Part shown: in pieces, positions 13,315-21,097 of the stretch
Layout: the number at the start of each line of letters is the position of its first letter
Numbering within the stretch: the first letter of the stretch is position 1
Assembly (NCBI GenBank): GCA_029012165.1
Contig: JAQXLO010000098.1
Span: forward strand, 1 to 21,097
Origin: Oscillospiraceae bacterium
GTDB lineage: Bacteria > Bacillota > Clostridia > Oscillospirales > Acutalibacteraceae
Direction: 5' to 3'
Length of the DNA stretch: 21,097 nt
Made by a program: the position numbers and the translations under genes
The notes under the pieces: generated by a model
Database searches by the model: none
The model's input: the letters and a program-made list of their open reading frames with translations, nothing else
What the model was told of the DNA's origin: nothing

Positions 13315-14418
13315 ATGTTCAAACGTTTTTTAGCAGGACTGCTGGCGTTCGCACTGGGTTTGCTCTGCTTCGGCTGTGACCGGGGCGGCAAGGCGGAAAA
13401 AGCCGTGTTCCCCGAGGGGACGAAAGCAGTCATTTTCGTAGAGGATCAGCAGTACGACCCCGAGACCTACGCCGCCGCTGCGGAGTTTGCCCGCATCTAC
13501 GGTGAGAACGTCAAGGTGCTGGGCATCGGCGCAGACTACCGAACCAACACCGACGTCATCTCCGAGAGCGCCGTTTCCGCCGCCAAGGATCCCGAGGTGA
13601 AGGCGATGATCTTCGCCACCGGCGTGGAGGGTGTTTGCCGTGCCGCCAGAATGGTGCGTGAACAGCGGGAGGATATGCTCATCGTCTGCTGTTCCCCCCG
13701 TGAGGGCAACGAGCTGCTGTCCCACTATGCGGACATGACCCTCAACGTGGACTTTGCCGCATTGGCGGACAGCATGGTGCAAAAAAGCAAGGAGCTCGGC
13801 GCCAAGTCGTTCGTGTTCTACACCACCAACAGTATGCTGCGCTACGCCTACATCAAGGATCTGCGCACCGCCGTGGAGACTGCCTGCAAGCAGGAGAAGC
13901 TGACGTTTAAATCCGCCCTGTGCGTGGACTTGTCCGAGGAGGGCAGAGACAGCGACATGGCCAACCAGTTTATTCGGGAGGATCTTGCCCGCAAGGAGGA
14001 GAAGTTCGGCAAGGAAACCGCCGTGTTCTGCACCGATCCCACCGTGCAGGGCGTTCTGGCGCAGGAAGCCGCCGCACGGGGCATGGCGATGGTCTCCACC
14101 TTTATGCCCTCTCCGCTGGTGCTCGCTTCCGGGTTGAACATCTCCCTTGCCGACCATGAGACCGACAGTGCCTACGCCATGGAACAGCTGAAAGCCGCCG
14201 AAGTGCAGGGGCACGCAGCGACGTGGAGCGTCTCGGCGCCCATCGTGATGCTGAAAACGGCGTTCGCCTATGTAACCTCCGTTTTGGCGGACAATGCGGA
14301 CACATGGGTCGAGGTCGAGGATTTGGCGGCGCTGACGGCGGATTTCGCCGGCGGTATCACCTTCAAGGGTGTGTATGACGGTATCTTCCTGCTGCAAAGC
14401 GACCTCGTTACCCTGTAA
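13315..14418 (+). CDS. DUF3798-family lipoprotein, periplasmic-binding-like
   Basis: A 367-residue protein. The N-terminus FKRFLAGLLAFALGLLCFGC is a short signal peptide ending at a probable lipobox Cys (Cys21; the -3 position is Cys, which is unusual). The mature part looks like a two-lobed sugar/quorum-signal-binding fold: VIFVEDQQYDPETY, EVKAMIFATGVEGVC, SFVFYTTNSMLRYAYIKDLRTAV (cited by its start SFVFYTT and end LRTAV), AVFCTDPTVQGVL and FKGVYDGIFLL. This matches my recollection of the DUF3798 family, common in Clostridia and of unknown role. No transporter genes are adjacent. The ATG has AAGGAG 8 nt upstream and a promoter of its own; an in-frame extension upstream crosses that promoter and is rejected. 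Confidence 0.8.
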   Translation: MFKRFLAGLLAFALGLLCFGCDRGGKAEKAVFPEGTKAVIFVEDQQYDPETYAAAAEFARIYGENVKVLGIGADYRTNTDVISESAVSAAKDPEVKAMIFATGVEGVCRAARMVREQREDMLIVCCSPREGNELLSHYADMTLNVDFAALADSMVQKSKELGAKSFVFYTTNSMLRYAYIKDLRTAVETACKQEKLTFKSALCVDLSEEGRDSDMANQFIREDLARKEEKFGKETAVFCTDPTVQGVLAQEAAARGMAMVSTFMPSPLVLASGLNISLADHETDSAYAMEQLKAAEVQGHAATWSVSAPIVMLKTAFAYVTSVLADNADTWVEVEDLAALTADFAGGITFKGVYDGIFLLQSDLVTL

Positions 14419-14459
14419 CCGGCGGTGAAATTTGGCGTGCAAAGTTTGTCGGGGAACGC

Positions 14460-14488
14460 TTGACAAACATCGAAAAACGTGCGATAAT
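14460..14488 (+). promoter_or_regulatory. Promoter of the reverse rubrerythrin gene
   Basis: TTGACA (14460-14465) and GATAAT (14483-14488) have 17-nt spacing, 35 nt before the ATG. No PerR-type box was recognised. Confidence 0.78.
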
Positions 14489-14523
14489 AAAACCCTAAAT
14501 TTATATTTTGGAGGTTGATTCCC

Positions 14524-15060
14524 ATGAAGTATGTATGTCCCGTCTGCGGCTACGTCCACGAAGGCAACGAGCCGCCCGAGAAGTGTCCCGTGTGCAACGT
14601 TCCCGGTTCCAAATTCCTCAAGCAGGCCGAGGAAAAGGTTTGGGCCGATGAACATAAGGTCGGCATCGCCAAGAACCTTGACCCCGAAGTTGTCGAGGGT
14701 CTGCGTGCCAATTTCAACGGCGAATGCTGCGAGGTCGGTATGTACCTTGCCATGAGCCGTCAGGCGGACCGTGAGGGTTATCCCGAGGTCGCAGAAGCTT
14801 ATAAGCGCATCGCTTTCGAGGAAGCGGAGCACGCCGCCAAGTTTGCGGAGCTGCTGGGCGAAGTCGTCACCGACAGCACCAAGAAGAATCTGGAACTGCG
14901 TGTGGACGCCGAGTACGGCGCCACCGAGGGCAAGCTTGTTCTGGCCAAGCGTGCCAAGGAGCTGGGCTATGACGCTGTCCACGACACCGTGCACGAGATG
15001 TGCAAGGACGAAGCCCGTCACGGCAAGGCTTTTGACGGTCTGCTGAAGAGATATTTCTAA
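14524..15060 (+). CDS. Reverse rubrerythrin (NADH peroxidase-type)
   Basis: A 178-residue protein with an N-terminal rubredoxin-like iron site (Cys5, Cys8, Cys21, Cys24 in CPVCGY and CPVC) followed by a four-helix ferritin-like di-iron domain. Metal-ligand motifs are ECCEVGMY near 68-75, FEEAEH near 99-104 and DEARH near 161-165. In classic rubrerythrin the rubredoxin part is C-terminal; this order defines reverse rubrerythrins, which reduce H2O2 in strict anaerobes using electrons from NAD(P)H through other carriers. It acts in the cytosol. The ATG lies 9 nt after GGAGG; an upstream TTG only 0-1 nt from it is rejected. It has its own promoter and terminator, so it is likely induced singly under oxidative stress. 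Confidence 0.94.
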   Translation: MKYVCPVCGYVHEGNEPPEKCPVCNVPGSKFLKQAEEKVWADEHKVGIAKNLDPEVVEGLRANFNGECCEVGMYLAMSRQADREGYPEVAEAYKRIAFEEAEHAAKFAELLGEVVTDSTKKNLELRVDAEYGATEGKLVLAKRAKELGYDAVHDTVHEMCKDEARHGKAFDGLLKRYF

Positions 15061-15085
15061 TCTCTCCCCGAAAAAACAAAGCAAC

Positions 15086-15124
15086 AAAAAATAGACGGAG
15101 CCGTTGGGTTCCGTCTGTTTTTTT
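15086..15124 (+). terminator. Bidirectional terminator between rubrerythrin and DUF6512 genes
   Basis: AGACGGA (15093-15099) pairs with TCCGTCT (15110-15116) and is flanked by an A run before and seven T after, so it can serve both convergent genes. Its T run overlaps the stop codon of the minus-strand gene. Confidence 0.88.
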
Positions 15125-15674
15125 ATGTGCGCAAAAGGGTCTGCTGCACGATGCCGTAGCTTCCGCTGATCGGGTCACGGAACAGCGGAAGCTGCGGTGC
15201 TTTTGGGGTAAAGGACAGAAAGCACACCAGCATGACCAATAAAACCGCACAGGACAGAAGCTTCGCCCACCGTGTACGGAATCCGTGCCGGGGGTTTTGC
15301 AGCTGTTTGCAGGAAAAGGTGTAGGCGGCGGCAACCGAGCCGTAGAAAATCAGCAGATCGAGCAGCAGAACACTCTTTCCGAAAACGCCGGTGTAGCTGT
15401 AAAACAGAATGGGGATGAGCAAAACGGCGATAAGGATGGAGCATACCCGAATGGGCAGGAACCCCTTTGTCCGTTTGCCGTAGAGCAGATATTCCACGGC
15501 GGCGAAAAACAGCATCGGCCAAAAAGCCAGCTTCATGTGTTCCCATGTGCTTTCGTTGACGGCGCCGAACACAGCGGTGAAGTCCGATGGGAACCACGCA
15601 TACAGAAAATGCAGCAGGGAGCCGAAAACCGCCGTAAAGACCGCACCGAAGCAATTCCATTTTTTCTCTTTCAA
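15123..15674 (-). CDS. DUF6512-family membrane protein
   Basis: A 183-residue polytopic protein with about five or six membrane segments. The conserved opening GSLLHFLYAWFPSDFTAVFGAVNESTWEHMKL is present as one block (key parts: SLLHFLYAW, AVNESTWEHMKL); this NESTWEH motif is the hallmark I associate with DUF6512. Function is unknown. TTG is taken as start because GGAGG lies 7 nt before it; the longer ATG frame, 26 codons upstream, has no ribosome binding site and an atypical N-terminus. The gene is convergent with the rubrerythrin gene. No promoter was clearly recognised in the 264-nt gap upstream. Confidence 0.78.
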   Translation of the reverse strand: MKEKKWNCFGAVFTAVFGSLLHFLYAWFPSDFTAVFGAVNESTWEHMKLAFWPMLFFAAVEYLLYGKRTKGFLPIRVCSILIAVLLIPILFYSYTGVFGKSVLLLDLLIFYGSVAAAYTFSCKQLQNPRHGFRTRWAKLLSCAVLLVMLVCFLSFTPKAPQLPLFRDPISGSYGIVQQTLLRT

Positions 15675-15817
15675 AAAAACACCTCCGATACACCCTATGC
15701 GAAGAAAATCGAAATATGATTTAAAGGTGGATCGGCAAGCTGCTCCGGGCAATTTTAAGTCCAGTTTCCGCTGATAGATGCATACACATAAAATAGCTCT
15801 TCACGGAAATTTGTGGG

Positions 15818-15834
15818 ATTTGTGCGGTATTGCC
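15818..15834 (+). repeat. Solo copy of the MITE-like element's terminal sequence
   Basis: ATTTGTGCGGTATTGCC matches the right end of the 10994-11162 element (ATTTGTGCGGTGTTGCC) at 16 of 17 positions. No matching left end is visible within 250 nt, so it is a fragment or a solo end. The rest of the gap (15675-15938) shows no gene. Confidence 0.5.
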
Positions 15835-15938
15835 ATTGGAATCCGCAAGCTTTTAAAAAGGCTTGACCGAAACTTTTAATCTCACAAAAGTCCGTGATGA
15901 ACCCATAAAATGCATAAGATGCATGGAGGAGACGGCGT

Positions 15939-16511
15939 ATGAATCAGAAAAAGGCGGTCTGCGTGGTTTTGGGCTTGGTGGCTCTGACCGTGTCCGTCCG
16001 CTGGGCTTGTCTGGCGGCATCGTTCAGCTTGCAAAGCGGGTACCGTGCACAGGCGGCGCTGAAGGAAATTTCCATCCCGGAAATGGTTTGCGGCGAGATG
16101 CCGGAACAGATGCCCGTACAAAATACCGACAGCGGCAATTTTGTCGGCATTCTGGACATTCCGGCGCTTCGGCTGGAACTGCCTGTACAGGAGAAGTGGA
16201 GCGAAGCGCATCTGCAAACCGCCCCGTGCCGCTATGCAGGGACGGCGTATGCAAAGGGGTTTGTCATCGCCGCATACGATTACCGCCATCACTTCGGGCA
16301 GATCGAGACCCTGCGGACGGGGGACAGCGTTCTGTTCACGGACGTGCAGGGACGAAAAATCGCATACACGGTTCAAGCCGTGGAAACGCTGCCCCAGGCG
16401 GCGGGCACGGCAACGGATCCGCAGTGGGATCTGACGCTGTTCACCTATTCCCCGGACGGCGGGGACAGAGTGGCTGTCCGCTGTGAAACGCAAAACGGAT
16501 TGACAAGTTGA
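15939..16511 (+). CDS. Sortase-fold protein lacking catalytic His and Cys (pseudo-sortase)
   Basis: A 190-residue protein with an N-terminal membrane anchor (about 6-24) and an extracellular sortase fold. GNFVGILDIPALRLELPV matches the first sortase strands, and HFGQIETLRTGDSVLFTD followed by GRKIAYTVQAVETL matches the centre. WDLTLFTYSPDGGDRVAVRCE (location 163-183) matches the final strands. Where active sortases have GHN, this has Ala112-Tyr113-Asp114; where they have TC, this has Thr169-Tyr170. The catalytic Arg position (Arg177) is kept. Fold and remaining motifs are otherwise clean, so this is not simple decay. It cannot be a normal transpeptidase; a binding or scaffold role is inferred. 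The ATG has GGAGGAG about 7 nt upstream. The next gene's promoter overlaps its 3' end. Confidence 0.82.
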   Translation: MNQKKAVCVVLGLVALTVSVRWACLAASFSLQSGYRAQAALKEISIPEMVCGEMPEQMPVQNTDSGNFVGILDIPALRLELPVQEKWSEAHLQTAPCRYAGTAYAKGFVIAAYDYRHHFGQIETLRTGDSVLFTDVQGRKIAYTVQAVETLPQAAGTATDPQWDLTLFTYSPDGGDRVAVRCETQNGLTS

Positions 16512-16529
16512 TGGATCGTGCTATATAAT
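16500..16529 (+). promoter_or_regulatory. Promoter of the GNAT gene inside the pseudo-sortase 3' end
   Basis: TTGACA (16500-16505) and TATAAT (16524-16529) are perfect, with 18-nt spacing. The -35 lies within the last codons of the upstream gene. Confidence 0.8.
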
Positions 16530-16560
16530 CGAACAAAGAAACGGATTCGGAGGGAAAAAG

Positions 16561-17058
16561 ATGGACGCACAGACACAGTTTCGCTTTGCCCGGCGGGAGG
16601 ATGTGCCGCTGATCCTGCACTTTATCGAGGCGCTGGCAGACTACGAGCATATGCGTGGGGAAGTGGTCGCAGACGAAAAACTGCTGGAGGAATGGATTTT
16701 TGAGCGGCAAAAGGCGGAGGTCATTTTTGCGCTGGAGGCGGAAAAGGAAGTGGGATTCGCCCTCTTTTTTCACAACTTCTCCACCTTCCTCGGCAGGGCG
16801 GGCATCTATCTGGAGGATCTGTTTGTACTGCCGGAGCACCGGGGCAAAGGACACGGAAAAGCGCTTTTAAAAAAACTGGCGTCCATTGCCGTGGATCGGG
16901 GCTGCGGACGGCTGGAATGGTGCTGTCTGGACTGGAACAAGCCGAGTATTGACTTCTACCTTTCCCTGGGCGCACAACCGCTGGGGGACTGGACACTGTA
17001 CCGGGCGGCGGGGGATACACTGCAAAACCTCGCAAAACAGAGCGATACCACCGAATAG
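16561..17058 (+). CDS. GNAT N-acetyltransferase, diamine/polyamine (SSAT)-like
   Basis: A 165-residue single-domain acetyltransferase. The acetyl-CoA site is YLEDLFVLPEHRGKGHGKAL (residues about 81-100; pyrophosphate loop HRGKGHGKAL). The C-terminal motif WCCLDWNKPSIDFYLSLGA carries the Asn and Tyr typical of spermidine/spermine N1-acetyltransferase relatives, as does the N-terminal ALADYEHM segment. Transfer of acetyl from acetyl-CoA to a polyamine or thialysine-like amine is likely but not provable here. It is cytosolic. Start ATG has GGAGGG 6 nt upstream. It has its own promoter and lies 90 nt before the GH78-like gene, with no terminator between, so the two may be co-transcribed. Confidence 0.87.
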   Translation: MDAQTQFRFARREDVPLILHFIEALADYEHMRGEVVADEKLLEEWIFERQKAEVIFALEAEKEVGFALFFHNFSTFLGRAGIYLEDLFVLPEHRGKGHGKALLKKLASIAVDRGCGRLEWCCLDWNKPSIDFYLSLGAQPLGDWTLYRAAGDTLQNLAKQSDTTE

Positions 17059-17092
17059 ACCGTCAAAACGGAGAAGTGCGCAGGAAGCACTC

Positions 17093-17152
17093 ATGGGGAA
17101 TCTGCAATTTGATTTGGGAGCAGTGATGCTTGCCGGAATGGAGAAACGATGA
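17093..17152 (+). CDS. Possible 19-residue leader peptide coupled to the GH78-like gene
   Basis: The frame MGNLQFDLGAVMLAGMEKR ends in TGA that overlaps the ATG of the glycosidase gene as ATGA. AGGAAG lies about 7 nt before its ATG. The overlap suggests coupled translation, but a frame this short in a 90-nt gap could be chance, and no homologue was recognised. Confidence 0.3.
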   Translation: MGNLQFDLGAVMLAGMEKR

Positions 17153-19104
17153 AAAGTTACTGGATTTGGAACTGCGGAGACTACGAAATCTTTCACACGA
17201 ACCGGGTCAACAGCCGCCGCCAGCAATATGGCATGGACTATCCGGCGTTTTGGCGGTTCTACGACGTGGACAGAAATGTGATCTTCCTTACAAAGGTGCA
17301 GGCTCCCCGGGACGGGCAGCTGATCCTGCACCTGAACGGCACCGGCTATCTCAAGGTGGACGGCGTCATGTACGGCGATGAAAAACAGGTGCCCATCCGT
17401 CGAGGGGAGCACGCTTTGGAGATCCATGTCGTCCACCTTTCGGGACTGCCCGCCGCATACATCGAGAGCGATGTGGCGGCAACGGACGGGACATGGTACA
17501 CACGAAGCGCCACGCTGGAAAAGATCCCCGTGGGATGGGACGAAAAATACGACAAGCCCACCGATGACCCGGAAACCTTTCCCTTTTCCTACGAGACGGT
17601 GGTTCCCGTTTGCACCGAGCACACGGACGGCGGGATCCTCTATGATTTCGGCAAGGAGATCTTCGGCCTTCTGCACATCAACGGAGTCTGTGCGCAGGAG
17701 CGCATCCATGTCAGCTACGGCGAATCCCGACAGGAGGCGCTGGACACGGCGTTTGCCGTGGTGCAGGAGGATGTAGCGGGGCAGTCGGCATATTGCCTGC
17801 GTCCGAGGGCGTTTCGGTATATCTTTTTGACCGGGACAGCCTCGGCACAGCTGCACGCACAGCTGGAATATGTACCGCTGCCGAACAAGGGCTTTTTCCG
17901 CTGCGACCGGGAGGACGTGAATCAAATCTGGCAGATGTGCGCCTACACCCTGCAGCTGAATATGCGGGAGGTGCTGACCGAGGCGGTGAAACGGGATCGC
18001 TGGCTTTGGGGCGGCGATGCGTATCAGGCGTTCAAGTTTGTCCCCTACCTGTGCAGCGACAGCGGCATCGTGCGCCGCAGTTTGATCGGTTTGCGGGGCA
18101 AGGAGCCGTTCTGCGAGCATATCAACACCATTACGGACTATTCCCTGCTGTGGGTCATGGGCGTGCTGGAATACTACGAGAATTACGGTGATGCGGATTT
18201 TGTACGTTTCATTTATCCGAGAGCCGTCTCCCTGATGGCGTTCTGCGCAGGTCGTGAGGATGAAAACGGCTTCATCGTCAAAAAGCACGCCGACTGGATC
18301 TTCATCGACTGGGCGGATATGGACAAGACCGGGGCGGTGTGCGCCGAGCAGATGCTGTATATCGCCGCCAACCGGGCGATGGCGAAACTGGCGCAGGTCA
18401 TCGGCGCAGACGGCGAAAGTTTCACACAAAAGGCAAAGTCCCTGACAGACAAGGTCAACCGTTTCTTTTGGTGTGCGGAAAAGGGCGCCTTCATCGACAG
18501 CTTCACTTCCGGCCGAAAGAACGTCACCCGGCACGCCAATATCTTTGCCGTGCTGTACGACATCGCCGATGAGGCGCAAAGGGAATCCATCGTGCGAAAC
18601 GTGCTGAAAAATGAGGACGTGGACAAGATCACCACGCCGTATTTCGAGGGCTATGAGCTGGACGCCATGGGCAAGCTCGGCGATGTGGACTACATTTACC
18701 ATATGCTCACCACCTACTGGAAAGGGATGCTGGATCTGGGCGCCACCACGGTTTGGGAGGCGTATGACCCGCAGCAGTCGGGCGTGGAGCACTATGCCAT
18801 GTACGGCGACAGATACCAGAAGTCCCTTTGCCACGCCTGGGGAGCGTCCCCGATCTATCTGCTGGGGCGGTATTTTCTGGGCGTTGCGCAGACAGCAAGC
18901 GGGTACGAAACCTTTGAAGTGCGTCCGCAGCGTGGGCAGTTCGGCTTTGTGGACGGCGCCGTGCCCGTCAAGGGCGGGTATGTGCGGGTGACCCTGTCGC
19001 AGAAGGAACTGTGCGTCGTCTCCACCGTGGACGGCGGCACACTCGTCTGGCAGGGTGCGAGATATCCCATGGAAAAGGACAAGGAGATTCGGCTGACTTT
19101 TTGA
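17149..19104 (+). CDS. GH78-like alpha-L-rhamnosidase-family protein, probably cytosolic
   Basis: A 651-residue protein without a signal peptide. The N-terminal part (to about 245) is beta-sandwich-like (LILHLNGTGYLKVDG, GGILYDFGKEIFG, PRAFRYIFL). The alpha/alpha-barrel (about 250-590) has the acid-side motif KRDRWLWGGDA (Asp283, Asp290) and the base-side motif TTVWEAYDP (Glu537). A C-terminal beta domain ends at EIRLTF. In typical GH78 enzymes the general acid is Glu in RDERxGWxGD; here the aligned residue appears to be Asp283, as in the divergent KRDR subgroup. Removal of rhamnose or another deoxysugar from imported oligosaccharides is the likely job. The start has GGAG 6 nt upstream. Family membership is firm; substrate is not. 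Confidence 0.85.
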   Translation: MKSYWIWNCGDYEIFHTNRVNSRRQQYGMDYPAFWRFYDVDRNVIFLTKVQAPRDGQLILHLNGTGYLKVDGVMYGDEKQVPIRRGEHALEIHVVHLSGLPAAYIESDVAATDGTWYTRSATLEKIPVGWDEKYDKPTDDPETFPFSYETVVPVCTEHTDGGILYDFGKEIFGLLHINGVCAQERIHVSYGESRQEALDTAFAVVQEDVAGQSAYCLRPRAFRYIFLTGTASAQLHAQLEYVPLPNKGFFRCDREDVNQIWQMCAYTLQLNMREVLTEAVKRDRWLWGGDAYQAFKFVPYLCSDSGIVRRSLIGLRGKEPFCEHINTITDYSLLWVMGVLEYYENYGDADFVRFIYPRAVSLMAFCAGREDENGFIVKKHADWIFIDWADMDKTGAVCAEQMLYIAANRAMAKLAQVIGADGESFTQKAKSLTDKVNRFFWCAEKGAFIDSFTSGRKNVTRHANIFAVLYDIADEAQRESIVRNVLKNEDVDKITTPYFEGYELDAMGKLGDVDYIYHMLTTYWKGMLDLGATTVWEAYDPQQSGVEHYAMYGDRYQKSLCHAWGASPIYLLGRYFLGVAQTASGYETFEVRPQRGQFGFVDGAVPVKGGYVRVTLSQKELCVVSTVDGGTLVWQGARYPMEKDKEIRLTF

Positions 19105-19127
19105 TTTTTTCCCTTTAGACATAAAAC

Positions 19128-19163
19128 AAACAGGCGCCTGCGCAGTGCTTGGGCGTCTGTTTT
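19128..19163 (+). terminator. Terminator after the GH78-like gene
   Basis: AAACAGGCGCC (19128-19138) pairs with GGGCGTCTGTTT (19151-19162), with wobble pairs, around CTGCGCAGTGCTT-type sequence. The 3' arm ends in TTTT. It is 24 nt after the stop codon. Confidence 0.65.
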
Positions 19164-19166
19164 GCG

Positions 19167-19277
19167 GATCGGAGAATTTTCGCCAACACCCTCGGCAATG
19201 CGGTCAAATATAGCGCCGGGAACTTAAAAGCACATTGCGGGAAAACGGCGACATCACCTTTTTCCAACGCCGCACAT
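19167..19277 (+). pseudogene. Decayed fragment of a sensor histidine kinase ATPase domain
   Basis: In one frame DRRIFANTLGNAVKYSAGNL closely resembles the N-box of histidine kinase ATPase domains. The next bases read RENGDITF in another frame and SNAAH back in the first, which together restore the usual continuation after the N-box. That implies two small compensating frameshifts. No kinase sequence was seen on either side. The rest of the 369-nt gap (19105-19473) holds two terminators and nothing else recognisable. Confidence 0.45.
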
Positions 19278-19408
19278 TCTGTGTTGTACAGAATTTTCGA
19301 GATCCATGAACAGCCCGTGCAATGGACGCATACCTGACGATATTTCAAAAGGCTGCCGCCGCAGGTTTTCCTGCTTGCGACAACCTCTTTTTCCTGTTGA
19401 CACAATTC

Positions 19409-19447
19409 AAAAGCCGAGGTCACCGTTTTGATGAACCTCGGCTTTTT
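19409..19447 (-). terminator. Terminator of pckG
   Basis: AAGCCGAGGT (19411-19420) pairs perfectly with ACCTCGGCTT (19435-19444), with A and T runs on the two sides. It is 26 nt past the pckG stop on the minus strand and could also act on plus-strand transcripts. Confidence 0.9.
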
Positions 19448-19473
19448 AGTGGCTGTTTTCAGCTTTTTGTTTT

Positions 19474-21097
<1,624 letters not shown>

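Noticed and set aside
13330..15087. A 585-codon minus-strand open frame opposite the DUF3798 and rubrerythrin genes
   Set aside because: It spans two convincing genes and a promoter on the plus strand and has no motif of its own.
16867..19122. A 751-codon minus-strand open frame opposite the GH78-like gene
   Set aside because: It is longer than the gene it covers but has no domain; the plus-strand frame has catalytic motifs and a ribosome binding site.

Overview
The window looks like a chromosomal segment of a gut-type, moderately GC-rich Clostridia (Oscillospiraceae/Ruminococcaceae-like) bacterium. This is inferred from gene content: a GTP-type PEP carboxykinase, a reverse rubrerythrin, DUF3798 and DUF6512 proteins, a zinc-ribbon Ser/Thr kinase of the HRDISPDN subtype, Gram-positive ribosome binding sites and sigma-A promoters. 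No 16S or other phylogenetic marker is present, so the placement is tentative.

Layout. Positions 1-2057 (minus strand) hold a left-truncated zinc-ribbon/Ser-Thr kinase/transmembrane/class B sortase fusion with its own promoter. Just upstream lies a run of three tiny paralogous genes, each encoding exactly 23 residues (one membrane helix ending in Arg). A tRNA-Arg(CCT) follows on the plus strand. Positions 2471-8147 are minus-strand genes: a PhzF-like protein, an ACT-domain protein, a secreted GH123/DUF4091-like protein, a YjjG-like HAD phosphatase, and a CPBP-type membrane protein followed by a metallo-beta-lactamase-fold hydrolase. From 8327 the plus strand carries a PPase-like/Nudix fusion. 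Next comes a module made of a candidate 45-residue coupled protein, an ECF-like sigma factor fused to a transmembrane Thr-rich extracellular arm, and a secreted BspA-like leucine-rich-repeat protein. A 169-bp MITE-like element with TTAA ends sits between the last two. Then follow a DUF3798 lipoprotein and a reverse rubrerythrin, and, convergent on the minus strand, a DUF6512 membrane protein. The plus strand resumes with a sortase-fold protein that has lost both catalytic residues, a GNAT acetyltransferase and a GH78-like glycosidase. A decayed histidine-kinase fragment and a right-truncated pckG on the minus strand close the window.

How the genes may work together. The most system-like parts are cell-surface signalling genes. 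(i) The kinase-sortase fusion joins a cytoplasmic kinase to an extracellular transpeptidase and lies beside the three micropeptide genes. (ii) The membrane-tethered sigma factor has a possible ECF-type autoregulatory promoter. If the MITE-like element is removed on paper, its stop codon would lie only 15 nt before the LRR exoprotein gene, which suggests an ancestral operon. (iii) The sortase-like protein with Tyr in place of both the catalytic His and Cys is probably a binding or scaffold protein. The rest is ordinary metabolism and stress defence (pckG, reverse rubrerythrin, Nudix, HAD) and glycan degradation (GH123-like, GH78-like). All function statements rest on reading the translated sequence; no database search was possible.
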